DNA of 64,000 nt, from positions 44,880,699-44,944,698 of the forward strand of contig CM053272.1 in NCBI GenBank assembly GCA_028583415.1, read 5' to 3'. This document shows positions 22,671 to 34,600 of this stretch, piece by piece (the stretch's first letter is position 1; every line of letters starts with the position of its first letter). Both the position numbers and the translations under genes were made by a program. The DNA comes from Protea cynaroides. Lineage: Eukaryota > Streptophyta > Magnoliopsida > Proteales > Proteaceae. The notes beneath the pieces were generated by a model. That model was not told the DNA's origin. It ran no database searches and was given only the letters and a program-made list of their open reading frames with translations.

Positions 22671-25600
22671 TACATAAATAAATATTTAAGATATAACTTA
22701 ATTAATATAAGAAAACCAACAAAGAAACAAATAATTGAGTTAAGTAGGCAACACGTATTTATGACTAACATTTGTTTATTTCTAACAAATTTTACCGGAG
22801 TGTAACTCCTTTAATATACTTCGGATTCAAGCAATCTCAAATTCATTGCAAAGCTAGTATAATCAGCTTTCCAACAAATCCTAGATTGCTTGAATCCGAG
22901 TTATAATGAAGGAGTTACACTCCGGTCAAACCTTGTTCGAAGTACGCGAATGCTGTTAAAAGTCGTCTGAATGTAAATTATTTTTTGGGCATCAAAGCAA
23001 GAGATTATTTTGGCACGCTCTTGGTTTTTAGTGATGCTTTACTATAATAAGATTTATGAAATTTTTATATTTGAAAAAAAGCCTAGCATTTTGAAGTTGA
23101 AAATTACCCCGACACCCGAAAATACGGTTTTTGTTCTTGAGCTGAGGGTTGATTTTTTATCCTTCTGGAATTTGAATTTTAAACTATTTTTATTGGATTC
23201 AAATATGGGGTATTTGCTTATTTATGAATAATATCTTAAGTAAATTAAAGAAACATTTACTTAAATGATATTAGTCATAAATAAGTATTGTCTGATAAAT
23301 GTTGTTCCTGTGTAGCTTAATAAATCCTGTGAAGCAAATTCAGAGATCAAAGGGAAAAAAAAACACATATAAGACCCAAGGCGACCGCCCAGGCATTCTG
23401 GGCGCCCAAGGCGTCCAAGGCGCCGCCTAGGCGACGCCCAGAGAGCTTAGGCGACCGCCCAGGCAACACTCATAAGGCGCCCAGGCACCCAGGAATCACG
23501 CCTGGACGCTTAGGCGTCGCCTTGACAACTATGCTCGTGAATAGTACGAAGTCTTTGGGTTGCAATACAATATAGAAACTGAATAAATAGCAACAAAGAA
23601 AATAGAAACTCTCTATGGCTAAAACTGAAAATAGAAGTTTCCTAATAGCTATAAACTGAAAATAAAAACTATCTAATATTCTCATAGCTATTAACTAATA
23701 AGACTTATTATTCCAAGATATAGAAACTATAGAATATAGAAACTAATAAAACTTGTGACACAAGACGAGTTGAAAATAGAAACTGAATATGCTGCCTTTG
23801 CTTGTGACACACTCAATCAATTAGAAGCTAATAGGAGAGGTCCCTATGGGGCCCACGAGTACTATTCACGTGAACAATACCTTGTGAACAGTATTAAGTA
23901 AGATTTGCTGGCTAGAATGGGTTGCAACTTGCTAGCCCAACCCCACTGGCCTATTGTCGGCTGGGCTAATACTGCATCAACTCGCCCCCACTTAAAATAA
24001 ACTCGTCCACGAGTTTTGTAATGCTGATGAATCAATTCAGTGGGGTTGGCTTGCGTCTATCTTTGATTTCGGAAATCTGGTTGTGCTTGAAAGCATGGAA
24101 GAAAGTCTGCCACCTTGGGTCCACTCTCTTCAAAATACTATGGAGGAATCACGAAGTCAATGTGCTTGACTTTATAAAAAGAGTCAGCCGTGAAGGAGAT
24201 GTCCATGGGAGCCATCATATCCATAGAATTTTCTTCCATTGTGTTGTTGATCTCCACCTTTCCAAACTCCACGGCAATATCGAGTTCTTTGGGTTCTTCT
24301 TGGTGGTCCACAGTCATCTTAGTTATCTCTTCTTTGTCTTCACTATAGACCTCTTTTTTAATGTTGTCTTCAACTGTAGGCTCTAAAGAATATACAACTT
24401 CCATTTTGCAAATGATTACTTCCTCTACAGTCTTTGTTCCCTCGTCACATTTGTGATCCAAAACAGATTTGTATGCGGGGTTTGTATCTTCCTTTGACAG
24501 TGCTAAGTTGAACTGAAATTTTATTGAGTCAAGTTGTTCCCCAAACCTTATTGGGGGAGCTGTTTTTTGTTGTGCCTTTTCTTTCCTGAATGAGAGTATC
24601 AAATTTACTTTCCACACACTTCCATGTCTCAACAACTTTTGATGTAAACCTGAGCATCTCATCCGTTAGTTCGGAGTGTTCGGAATCACTAGTAGCCATG
24701 ATAGATAGATTCTGATACCAAAATAATGCAAACTCCAAACGATGGCTTGCAGAGAGTCCCAATCATGGATAGCTCATGATTTCAGATCTCAATGACAGAA
24801 TGTGAAAAAAAGAAAGAAAAAAGAAGAGAGAATGATGGTAAAGGAAAAAGGATAACCAAAAGGGATGACCTCTCTTAGTCTGGGCCTCTCACCAGGCCAG
24901 TGTGATACATTCAATCATGGTAGAAAACCAGCAACGTTGCTTCATTCATATTCATTCTAATCTGTCTTTAGCTTAAGCCTTTACATGGTTTAAATAGAGA
25001 GTGAAAACAGATCTAACAATGATAAGCCTCACCAGCTAAGAAAGTAATTAGTAAATAAAACTACTCAACTAGGATGTAAATAACAAGGGAAACTGAAATG
25101 ACAGAGGAAATAAAATCATACTATCATTTGTATGACAATCTACTAAATTTGGTATTGAATTGGGACAGCTTGACTACCGAATCTTGAATAGCTCGACCAG
25201 ATCGATTCTTGATCTTGATCTGATCTTGCAAGATATTGTGAGATCTTGTGAGTTCTTTTGTTTCCATGGGTTGTTGTTGGCTGAACAATACTCCTGCTTA
25301 AAAGAACTTGACCACGAGTTTAGAATCGGTTTAGAATCAACACTGGGGGGAGGGGGGTTAGTTTTCATCGTCCAATGAGAACTATATGAAAATGAAGAAG
25401 AAAATCTGCAATCTTGGGAGCTTTCTCTTCGAAGTAGTGAGATAGTATAACAATCTCGATGTGCTCAACTTCACTATTAGCATTAAGAACATCATTGAAA
25501 ACAATCACAGCCTCACGTGGAACGCTCATAAAGTTTTTTTTTTTAGACAATCTCATCTTGTATTACGATATCAACCTCCACTTCTTTGAAGTCTTCGTTT

Positions 25601-28600
25601 TCAATCCCTAATTCTTCTGCAATTGGTGGAAGAATTGGATCTTCCTTTGTTGGCTCTGTTGGGTTGATTGAATATACTAACACATGCTCCTTTTCTTTAG
25701 CTTCAAAGATCCTTTGGGTGTAATTTCGTTGAATGGAATTTAATTGGTCATTCATCCATGCATGGAATTCCCCAGTCATGTTTACCATTTCTTAGTGATG
25801 ACATGGAGTCCATACGCTTTTCCTTCACAGTAACATTTTCAGTCAATTGTCGATTCAACTCTACAAGTTAGAGAGAGGGAGTGGGGGGGGGGGGGGATAG
25901 ATGCAACTCCCGGAGTTGAGTTGTGAGAGCTATTCTCAGCTATAGCTCTGATACCAAATAATGCAAGACCAGTCCCCAACTCAACAAATTAGGAACCAGC
26001 TCCACTGTAGGATTGATTTACATGGAACCGTAGTAGAACCAAAAAGAAAGGAAGAAAAACTGAGAAAAGAAAAGGGAAGGAATATGACCTTTGGCATCTC
26101 ACTTTAGGCCTTGGTAGTCTCTTATTACCTAGGTATCTCCCCTTTAAGTCTCACTCAAACTGTTTCTCACAGCACAAGTTATAACCAGCTCTTTTGATTA
26201 ATTCAAAGCTAAATACTTTATAGACCTCTAAGACAGGGCAACAGAAAGAAAAAGGTACTGTTGACTTTAACAGTACTTGTGAATAGTACCAAATCTTTGG
26301 GCTCAATACAATATAGAAACTGAAATAAATAGCAACAAAGAAAATAGAAACTCTCTAATGGCTAAAACTGAAATAAGAATGTTCCTAATAGCTGTAAACT
26401 GAAAAAAGAAACTATCTGATATTCCCATAGGCCATAGCTATTAACTAAGCTATTAACTAATAAGACTTACTATTCTAAGAAATAGAAACTATAGAATATA
26501 GAAGAAACTAATAAAACTTGTGACACAAGACAAGCTGAAAATAGAAATTGAATATGCTGCTTTTGCTTGTGACACACACAATCAATTAGAAGCTAATAGG
26601 AGAGGTCCCTATGGGGCCCACGAGTACTGTTCACGTGAACAATACCTTGCGAGCAGTATTACGTGACATTTGCTGGCTAGAATGGGTTGCAACTTGCTGG
26701 CCCAACCCCACTGGCCTACTGTTGGCTGGGCTAATACTGCATCGGGTCTGGTGACTTGAAGGCATTCCCTAGTCAGCCTTGGATTCTTGCGACATTGAAG
26801 GGTAGATTTGCTTGAGAACTTTTGAGTTGAAACAGAGTAGTTAATAAGTTTGGAGAGACTTTGCAGCAGTTTGAGTTGATATACTTGATATGCCCAACTT
26901 GACAAAACCTTGTGATGCAGGCTGAGATCCGCTGGATTGGAATCTCTAGAGGATTCTATTTTAATTGAGATATATTTGTAATCTTTTTAATTTGAAAATT
27001 TTAATTAGATTTGACTGTAAGTCTTAGAGTTTTGTTAGGTTTCTTATTGTTACTCACGTCCCTTTTATTGTTTTTATTTATTTATTTTAGATGTGGGTCC
27101 CTTATCCCTTAGATGTAGGTGAGTATTAGTATTTGAGTTGATTTCTAATTAGTAGTTGAGTTTAATTAGAACTCTTATATTAAAGTCATATTTGAGTTCT
27201 AATTGTGTTTTTAGAGTTTCAGTCCAATTAGGATTGTAAGTTTATTTAAAGACATTATTATTAATGAAATTAGTAGTTGATGATTATTGAGAAGAAAGAA
27301 AAGAAGAGGCTCTTGGCTCTCTCCCTCCCTACAATATCCCTTTGATCTCTCTCTTTGAGTTCCCTTTCTCACTTGTTGTTTCGATAGCTTCTTTCTCCTT
27401 TCTATATCTTTCTCTTTCTTGGTTTTCCCTCCCTATACCATAAGGTATATTCCTATATCTCTTTTGTTTTAATTCTTCATTTTGACTCTCTACAATTATC
27501 CCACCATCCCATTAATTATCCCTAAAATCATCCCACGTTACTATTTTGGTTCTTATCCCTTTTCTTCCCTTACCTGATAATGGTGTTTTCGATATTCTCC
27601 ATTGACATTTTCTTTCATCCCTTTAAGTGAGATTCAGTCTCCATTAATTGGTATCAGAGCCTAGGTTGAGTATAGGTTAGGGAGATGGTAAATTTTGAAT
27701 GTTGGGAGGATATTTTAAAGATTCATCTGCGTCAACAACAAGTAACCTTAAACATTTTTCTTCAAGCTAGTTTTGAGGGTTTACAACAAATAGAAAGCAG
27801 AGTGGCTAGGTTGGAACAATGTATGGATTCCACTCATAGCAGAAGGATCTACTGTTGCATCAAAAGAGGATCTAACCCCTCCACCTGATATGGAAGCATC
27901 AGTATGTGAAGCCAATGTCAATGACGAGGCGTTTCTAGTAATTCTTGACGACAAAGCAGAATTCTCTGATGTTCCTATGGTAGATGGCTATAGTGAAGAG
28001 GTCATAAGCGAGGTTGTGATTGTGGTACAGGCTGAGGTTATGGCTCGAGGAGAAAAACTGCAACAAGCATTCAAGAAGGACGTTTCCGGTGCATTTGATT
28101 TTGTTCATGATGATGTAATCACAGAATATGTGATCCCATCGTCGTTCTTTGACGAATGGATCCCTCGACTTGCAGATTACATCCCCACCATTCGTGTGTT
28201 ATCGAATTTTTGTTACCATCTGCCACTGGATGTTTCTTTCACAAGAGTATTTCGTCGTCTCTACAAAATTCGAGGACGAATTTTTTTAAGTGGGTGAGAA
28301 TTGATGCAGGCTGAGATCTGCTGGATTGGAATCTCTAGAGGATTCTATTTTAATTGAGATATATTTGTAATCTTTTTAATTTGAAAATTTGAATTAGATT
28401 TGACTGTAAGTCTTAGAGTTTTGTTAGGTTTCTTATTGTTACTCACGTCCCTTTTATTGTTTTTATTTATTTATTTTAGATGTGGGTCCCTTATCCATTA
28501 AATGTAGATGAGTATTAGTATTTGAGTTGATTTCTAATTAGTAGTTGATAGAACTCTTATATTAAAATCATATTTGAGTTCTAATTGTGTTTTTAGAGTT

Positions 28601-31600
28601 TCAGTCCAATTAGGATTGTAAGTTTATTTAAAGACATTATTATTAATGAAATTAGTAGTTGATGATTATTGAGAAGAAAGAAAAGAAGAGGCTCTTGGCT
28701 CTCTCCCTCCCTACGGTATCCCTTTGATCTCTCTCTTTGAGTTCCCTTTCTCCCTTGCTGTTTCGATAGCTTCTTTCTCCTTTCTATATCTTTCTCTTTC
28801 TTGGTTTTCCCTCCCTATACCATAAGGTATATTCCTATATCTCTTTTGTTTTAATTCTTTATTTTGACTCTCTACAATTATCCCACCATCTCATTAATTA
28901 TCCTTAAAATCATCCCACGTTACTATTTTGGTTCTTATCCCTTTTCCTCCCTTACCTGATAATGGTGTTTTCGATATTCTCCATTGACATTTTCTTTCAT
29001 CCCTTTAAGTGAGATTCAGTCTCCATTACCTTGCCTCAATTATTATGATATTTAGTGTTTATTAGTACTTAGCATCCTTGTGGTGAAGGAAGACTTTTCT
29101 CCTTCTATATGGTCACGTAATTTATGTTCTATTAGTAGAAGTATTTGAAAAGTTCATTTTGTGGAGATCTCATAGTTTTGGATTTTTGCATCATGATATA
29201 TGACTATATGAGCATATCTTCTTCGTGAACCAATTCTGAAAGCCAATTCAGGAGGTTGATTAGTTTTGATAACCGATTTAGGATGGACAGTTGGATTCTT
29301 AGAAATATATATATTGGATTTTATGATGTTGGAGGGCTGGATAGAGGAGTAAAAGTAGAATCATGGAAGTTTGTTTTTTTCTTCCTGTTAAGACATAAGG
29401 GCTGTTATTGTAAGGGAATGGGTCCACTAAATTAGGCCCATTCCCCTCTTTTAGTTATAATAAATAATGTAAGTAATGGGCCTGCTTAAGCCCGTTACAT
29501 ATGGCTTTATTTTTTTTTATTATGTTTGTAGTGGGCCTAATATAAAGGTCCATTACCTATTGTGTCTTAAGTAGACTAGGAGTTGGTCTTGTTGACTAGG
29601 TCTTTCTACCTAGTTGGATTGTAACTAAGAGAGAGCCCTAAGTCCTGGTTTTGCTCTCTTTTGCTTTCTATATATACAGCAGTAGAATGAGGAGTAAACA
29701 TACTCTTTCTTTCCTTGAAACATATCGATTGTCTCCATCTTCTCTTATTTTCTATTTTGTTACATTTTCAATGTAAAAAATGTTTTCTTGATGATACTTA
29801 ATATTGTTTCAATAAAAAGCGTTATATTCTTCTATAGAAACTATGGATAAGGAAATATGAGGAAAATAACTTGAAGAGGCATCTATTACTGGGAAGAAAA
29901 ACGAGAATGACTCCCTTTACAAATCAACCCAAATATATGTTACTTGTCCAGATAAAATTTAAGAAGTTAACCCCATTAATAATTAAATCTAGTCACTGGC
30001 ATGGTTTGAGGAATTAGAAGTGGATCAGAGGAATCAGCTGCTTCCGATTCCTTCCTGATTCTGGAGTGGTGTAGTTGAGATGGCATGAGAGACCAATCCA
30101 ATTTGTTAAAAAACATGATAAACATGTGGCCCGTGATCTCCTACATGGACACGTGGCATCATGATTTAAAAAAGAAAGTTCCACCAAAAGAATCATAGGA
30201 GTAAGAGAGGGAAAGAGAAACAGAGTGTGTGGGATTTGCAGAGGGGGTGGGGCAAGGGGAGTTGGGAGCGGGGAGGACAGGAACGGGGAGATGAAGAGAG
30301 AGCGAGAAAAAGGGGGAGAGAGAAACTGGGGAGGGGAGGACAGGGATCGGGAGAGGGAAGAAGAGGGATAGAGAAACAGAGGGGGTGGGATTTGCTTATA
30401 GCAACGGCACTAAACTAACAATTTGGAGTAACTGACCAGGGCAGCAAAAGGCACTGTTAAAACCGGTGTCTCTCGTCGAGCTTGTTGATTTGGAATTTCA
30501 CTTACCCTAATAAAAATCTTATCCAAACCACAACAAGGTAGCCAAGGGGGGTGGGAATTTGCTAAGGGGCTAGAGCCAGGGTGGAGTTGTAGGGGGGTGG
30601 GGATGACAGGGATGGGGAGAGGGAGGAATAGGGGGAGAGAGAGTTTAGAGCAAGAAAGGAAGAGGGGAAGAAGGAGGGGGAGGAGGGGAGGAGGAGAGGA
30701 GGAGCCTGAACCAAAGTCGTAGCCAGAGAAAGACGTATAGTACCAAAACGAGGCCAAGGAGTAGATTTTTGTGGAGAAGCCGTAGGAGAGTAAAGCAATG
30801 CTAGGAATGGCATTGATGATGACGAACACGTCGTCAAACTCGAAGGTACTGTCTGTTGGCTAATGATGAAACTGCACATCAAATCGCAATCAAATCCCCA
30901 CTCTTTTGAGTTAGTTAATCAGTCACTTGCTTCAGCCAGAGCGGGAGAGGATAAGAGGGGATGGAAGGTGAGGGATCTCATCGGCAAAGGCAGCAGCTTC
31001 CTTGCATGTTATGTGGCCATTCCCAGTATACAGAGGGATGGAACTATTGAATGTAAGGGTGCAAGTGATGGCTCAAGCTCACCCAGCCCAGCTAACTAAT
31101 TCAGTTCACAACAATTCATAACGTTCTGATAACATTCTTATTGTAAAGCCCAGTGGCTACTTACTTACTTAGTACTGTTTTCTTCAGTAGATCAGTAGTC
31201 TAGAGTATTCTTAAGACAGCATGTAGTAGGCTGGCGTCTTAGTGTTTCTAGAGTATTCTTTAGTCTTACATGGTTACATCAAGCTTGTACTATAAGTAAA
31301 AACTTCAGAGAGTTCGTTTCAATTTGATAAAGGAAATACAGTTCTTGACTGAAGAATGCCTTCTGTTTGTTACTTTTCTTCATGGTATCAGAGTTCTGAG
31401 AAGGTTTCTTACTTGCAACTATTGCGGTGTCTTCCAGATCTACATCCGCTTTTCCTTATCCGTGCAATCTTAATGTGAGCAATTTTGTATCATTGAAACC
31501 TACTCCTGGGAATTTTCTGCTATGGGAAACTCAGATCCTCACGTTGATCGAAAGTCAGGATTTGATCGACTTTATCACTGGTGAAACCGGTTCTCCAGAT

Positions 31601-34600
31601 CGTGAAATATTTTCTCCGAATGGAGATGTTCTTCTCAATCCAGACTTTATGTCCTGGATGCGAATAGATCGATTGGTGAAGGCATGGATCATTGGTACAC
31701 TTTCTGAAGAAGTTCTTGGACATGCGGTAGGCATTAAAACCTCATTTGATTTATGGATTACTCTGTTTTCTGTATTTTCTCAAGCATCAGAGGCGATAGA
31801 GTTTGAGCTACTCTCTTAACTTCACTTTCTTAAGAAGACCGAGACTACTTTTTTTTTTTTGGTTAAGTAGATAATTTAATTAACCCAAGAGAAAAAGAAC
31901 ACTACAAGATCCCTAAGAAATTGGAAACCCGAACCAACTAGACTGAGCCACACAAGGAAACGAACCAAACAAAGCAACCAAAAGGAAGCTAAAGTTCAAA
32001 AAAAAAAAAAAAAAAAACACTCCTCATCTCGATGCCTAACAAGGGACCCGCAGAGACAATCCTACCCATAACCAAACAGGACAAACAGCAGCCACCAAAC
32101 CTGGCCAGAGAAAGCCCTATCCCACAACCCTACATTGGACGAACCAACAAGGAGATAACAATGAGAATGCAGAGCTCAGATATGTGGCCAGCCAACTCAC
32201 AGCATCCTCCTAATCATTGGACGAACCTGGACTTGACAGAACCACCCCTATCCAGCAGCCGAATCAGGACTCGGTGGATCTAATCTGATGTACCTGAAGA
32301 TTTGCGACCCAACCAGGCGTCATGTCCAGGTTTTTAGTAGAATGGTATTTGTTGTTTCCCATAGTAGAATACCACTGGTCCTCATACAAACCGTCATTAT
32401 CTTCATCCTGGTTAGAGGTGGGCTATTTCTCTCTCTGATTTTCTTCTGTGAGTTCAAACAGATCTGTGATCAACTGAACGCTATCAGTAAGCCTGTTCCC
32501 GATCAGCATAAAGTGTTTTATCTTTTAACAAACCTTGGTGTTACCTTTGAAACCTTTGCTACAACAATGCCCAAGCCACCAGTACCGAGCTATGCTGATC
32601 TCATCCCTTTTCTGCACAATCATGATCTTCGATTACGAAATCATGTTACTGATTTCTCTGCTCCAAATCCTCATCTTGCCCAGTATAATTCTTGCAAAAC
32701 TTTTTCAAATCAACATCGAGGTAATGGTAGTTTTAATTCAAGTGGAAGGGGATTTGCTCAGTCCAATTACTATTCTCGTGAAAAACAGAGGTCGTGAGAA
32801 TAGGGAACCCATTGTTCATGGTAAGCCGAATCAGTTATCTGAGTCGTCATCGGCAGCTACTCAGAATTCTTTTCAGAATTTTGTCAGTTCTTCTGTCAAG
32901 TGTCAGATCTGTAAGAACTTTGGACATACGGCTTTTAAGTGCTGGTGCCAATTCGGTAACAGTTAGTAACAGTTATTAGGAGATGATATTCCTCAGGCTC
33001 TTACAGTTTAACATCAACCTGATTCGCAAGACATTGTGTGGTTCCATGATACATGAGCTTCTGCTCATGTAGCCGATACCTCAGGTAAACTTCATTCTCT
33101 CTGGCCTTATTTTGGTTATGATTCTATGATGATTAGAAATGGTGACCTTCTGACTATATCTCATATTGGTTCTGGTTCTTTGCACATTGATCATACCTCA
33201 CTTTCTCTGAAGGATGTTTTGGTGGTTCCTGAGATAAAAACTAATCTTCTGTCCGTTTCTAAATTGACATCTGATTATCCTTGTTATTTTGAGTTTGATA
33301 CTAATGGATATGTGATTAAGGATAACCAAATCAAGAAGATCTTGGCATCGGGTAGTAGAAAGGGAGGCTTGCATGCACTTGCTGAATCTAAATCTTCATG
33401 AGAGGATGGTACCATTGATGATCTTGCAGCATTATTCTCAACTAGGTTTCAATCTGCTATTGCGGGGATTTGGCACCAGCGATTTGGACATCCAGAGAAG
33501 TCTATTACTCATCCCCTTGCCACCACTGGAGTTATCTCAGTTATAGGATCCAAGTCCACTTCATTGTGTACTAGTTGTCAACTCAATAAGAGTTGCAAAT
33601 TGCCTTTTGTTTCTTCATTTCAACAAGGTCATACTCCACTGGATAGAATACATTGTGACTTATGGGGTCTGGCTCCAGTTTCTAGTTTTCAACAGTTTTG
33701 GTACTATGTTTTGTTTGTAGATGATTTTTAAAGATACACTTGGCTTATCTTGTTAAACAAAAGTCTAATTTTTACAAAGTATTTGTTATGTTTCAATCTC
33801 TGATTGAAAGACAATTTTCCCAGCAAATTAAAGTGGTTCAATGTGATGGGGCTTGGGGGTGGTGAGTTTTCAAGTCATAAATTTCTGAATCATATTAAGA
33901 ACTGTGGTATTACTCTCAATCTATCTTCTCTTGGAACACCTGAACAGAATAGTGTTGCTGAGAGGAAACATTGACATTTGGTGGAACTAGGCCTTGCTAT
34001 GATGTATTGATGTATCACGGATCTGTCTCACACCGATTTTGGGTGGAGGCCTTCAGTACCGCAGTGTTTCTCATTAACAGGCTTCCGTTTTCTATTTCAG
34101 AGATGGATATTCCATTACATTCTTTGTTTGGTATGCTAGAGATGGATATTTTCATTAACAGTTTCTTCTATACAGTCAAAATCATCACCCACTAGAGATC
34201 CATCACCTTCTACAAACGTATGTACCTTTGAGAGATGGATTCAGTCTTCTTCTTCAAATGATTCCATCATACCCACTAAGACTGATTCTTCCTCCAAATT
34301 AGTTCCATCAAGTAACTCAGCGTCTTCATCAGGTGTTTCTTTATGGTTTGATTCCATTTCCCTTGATTATCATTCTCTTGATGATACTCCTTCTTCTTCC
34401 TCTGTTTTTTCTCTTCTTCTTCTACTTCCGCTTCCTCTACTCCTTTTGATTCACCTCCTGTTCTTAACCAAGCTGGTACTGCCCCTCTTGAGTCTATCAA
34501 ACATTCTTCCTTGTCTGCTTTTGTGTCAATTCTTCCATCTGGGTCTTCAAATTTGCTTCCTGCTCATCCTATGATTACACGAGGTAGGGTTGGAATTGTC

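Larger units (their letters stand above)
20587..23533. mobile_element. 2.9-kb TIR element (CATAGTTGTC termini) inside an LTR
   Basis: It starts CATAGTTGTCTAGACGACAAGG and ends CGCCTTGACAACTATG, inverted termini joined to longer GGCGCC-rich subterminal arrays (about 23375-23520). It is flanked by CTC on both sides (20584-20586 and 23534-23536). The other LTR-A copy (near 26270) is an empty site with AGTACTTGTGAATAG, which confirms the boundaries and a 3-bp duplication. A 3-bp duplication fits PIF/Harbinger or CACTA types, but no transposase is recognised. It carries a nested 1-kb element, a (AT)n run and a foldback. The same termini occur on the 162-bp element at 36003-36164. Confidence 0.75.
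20225..26744 (-). mobile_element. Composite pol-less LTR retrotransposon with three LTRs (element A/B)
   Basis: Read on the minus strand, the order is: 5' LTR-A (26744-25959); PBS TGGTATCAGAGC (25956-25945); internal region 1; an LTR-like block B (about 25291-24724); a second PBS TGGTATCAGAAT (24720-24709); internal region 2; a polypurine-type motif; and 3' LTR-A (23979-20225). LTR-A starts (T/C)GATGCAGTATTAGCCC and ends CATTA. The 5-bp duplication GGTCT is perfect (20220-20224 and 26745-26749). The 3' LTR is split by the TIR element at 20587-23533. No pol is present, so movement would need enzymes from another element. The family resembles the plus-strand element at 26913-29028 in its ends, PBS and GACGA...TTTTAAGTGGG motif. 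Confidence 0.8.

Noticed and set aside
29402..29770. Solo LTR in intron 2
   Set aside because: Ends look LTR-like but no flanking duplication or second copy is in the window; mentioned only as possible.
30227..30882. Open frames on both strands in 30227-30882
   Set aside because: They come from purine-rich low-complexity DNA (GGGGAGAG runs) and have no domain.
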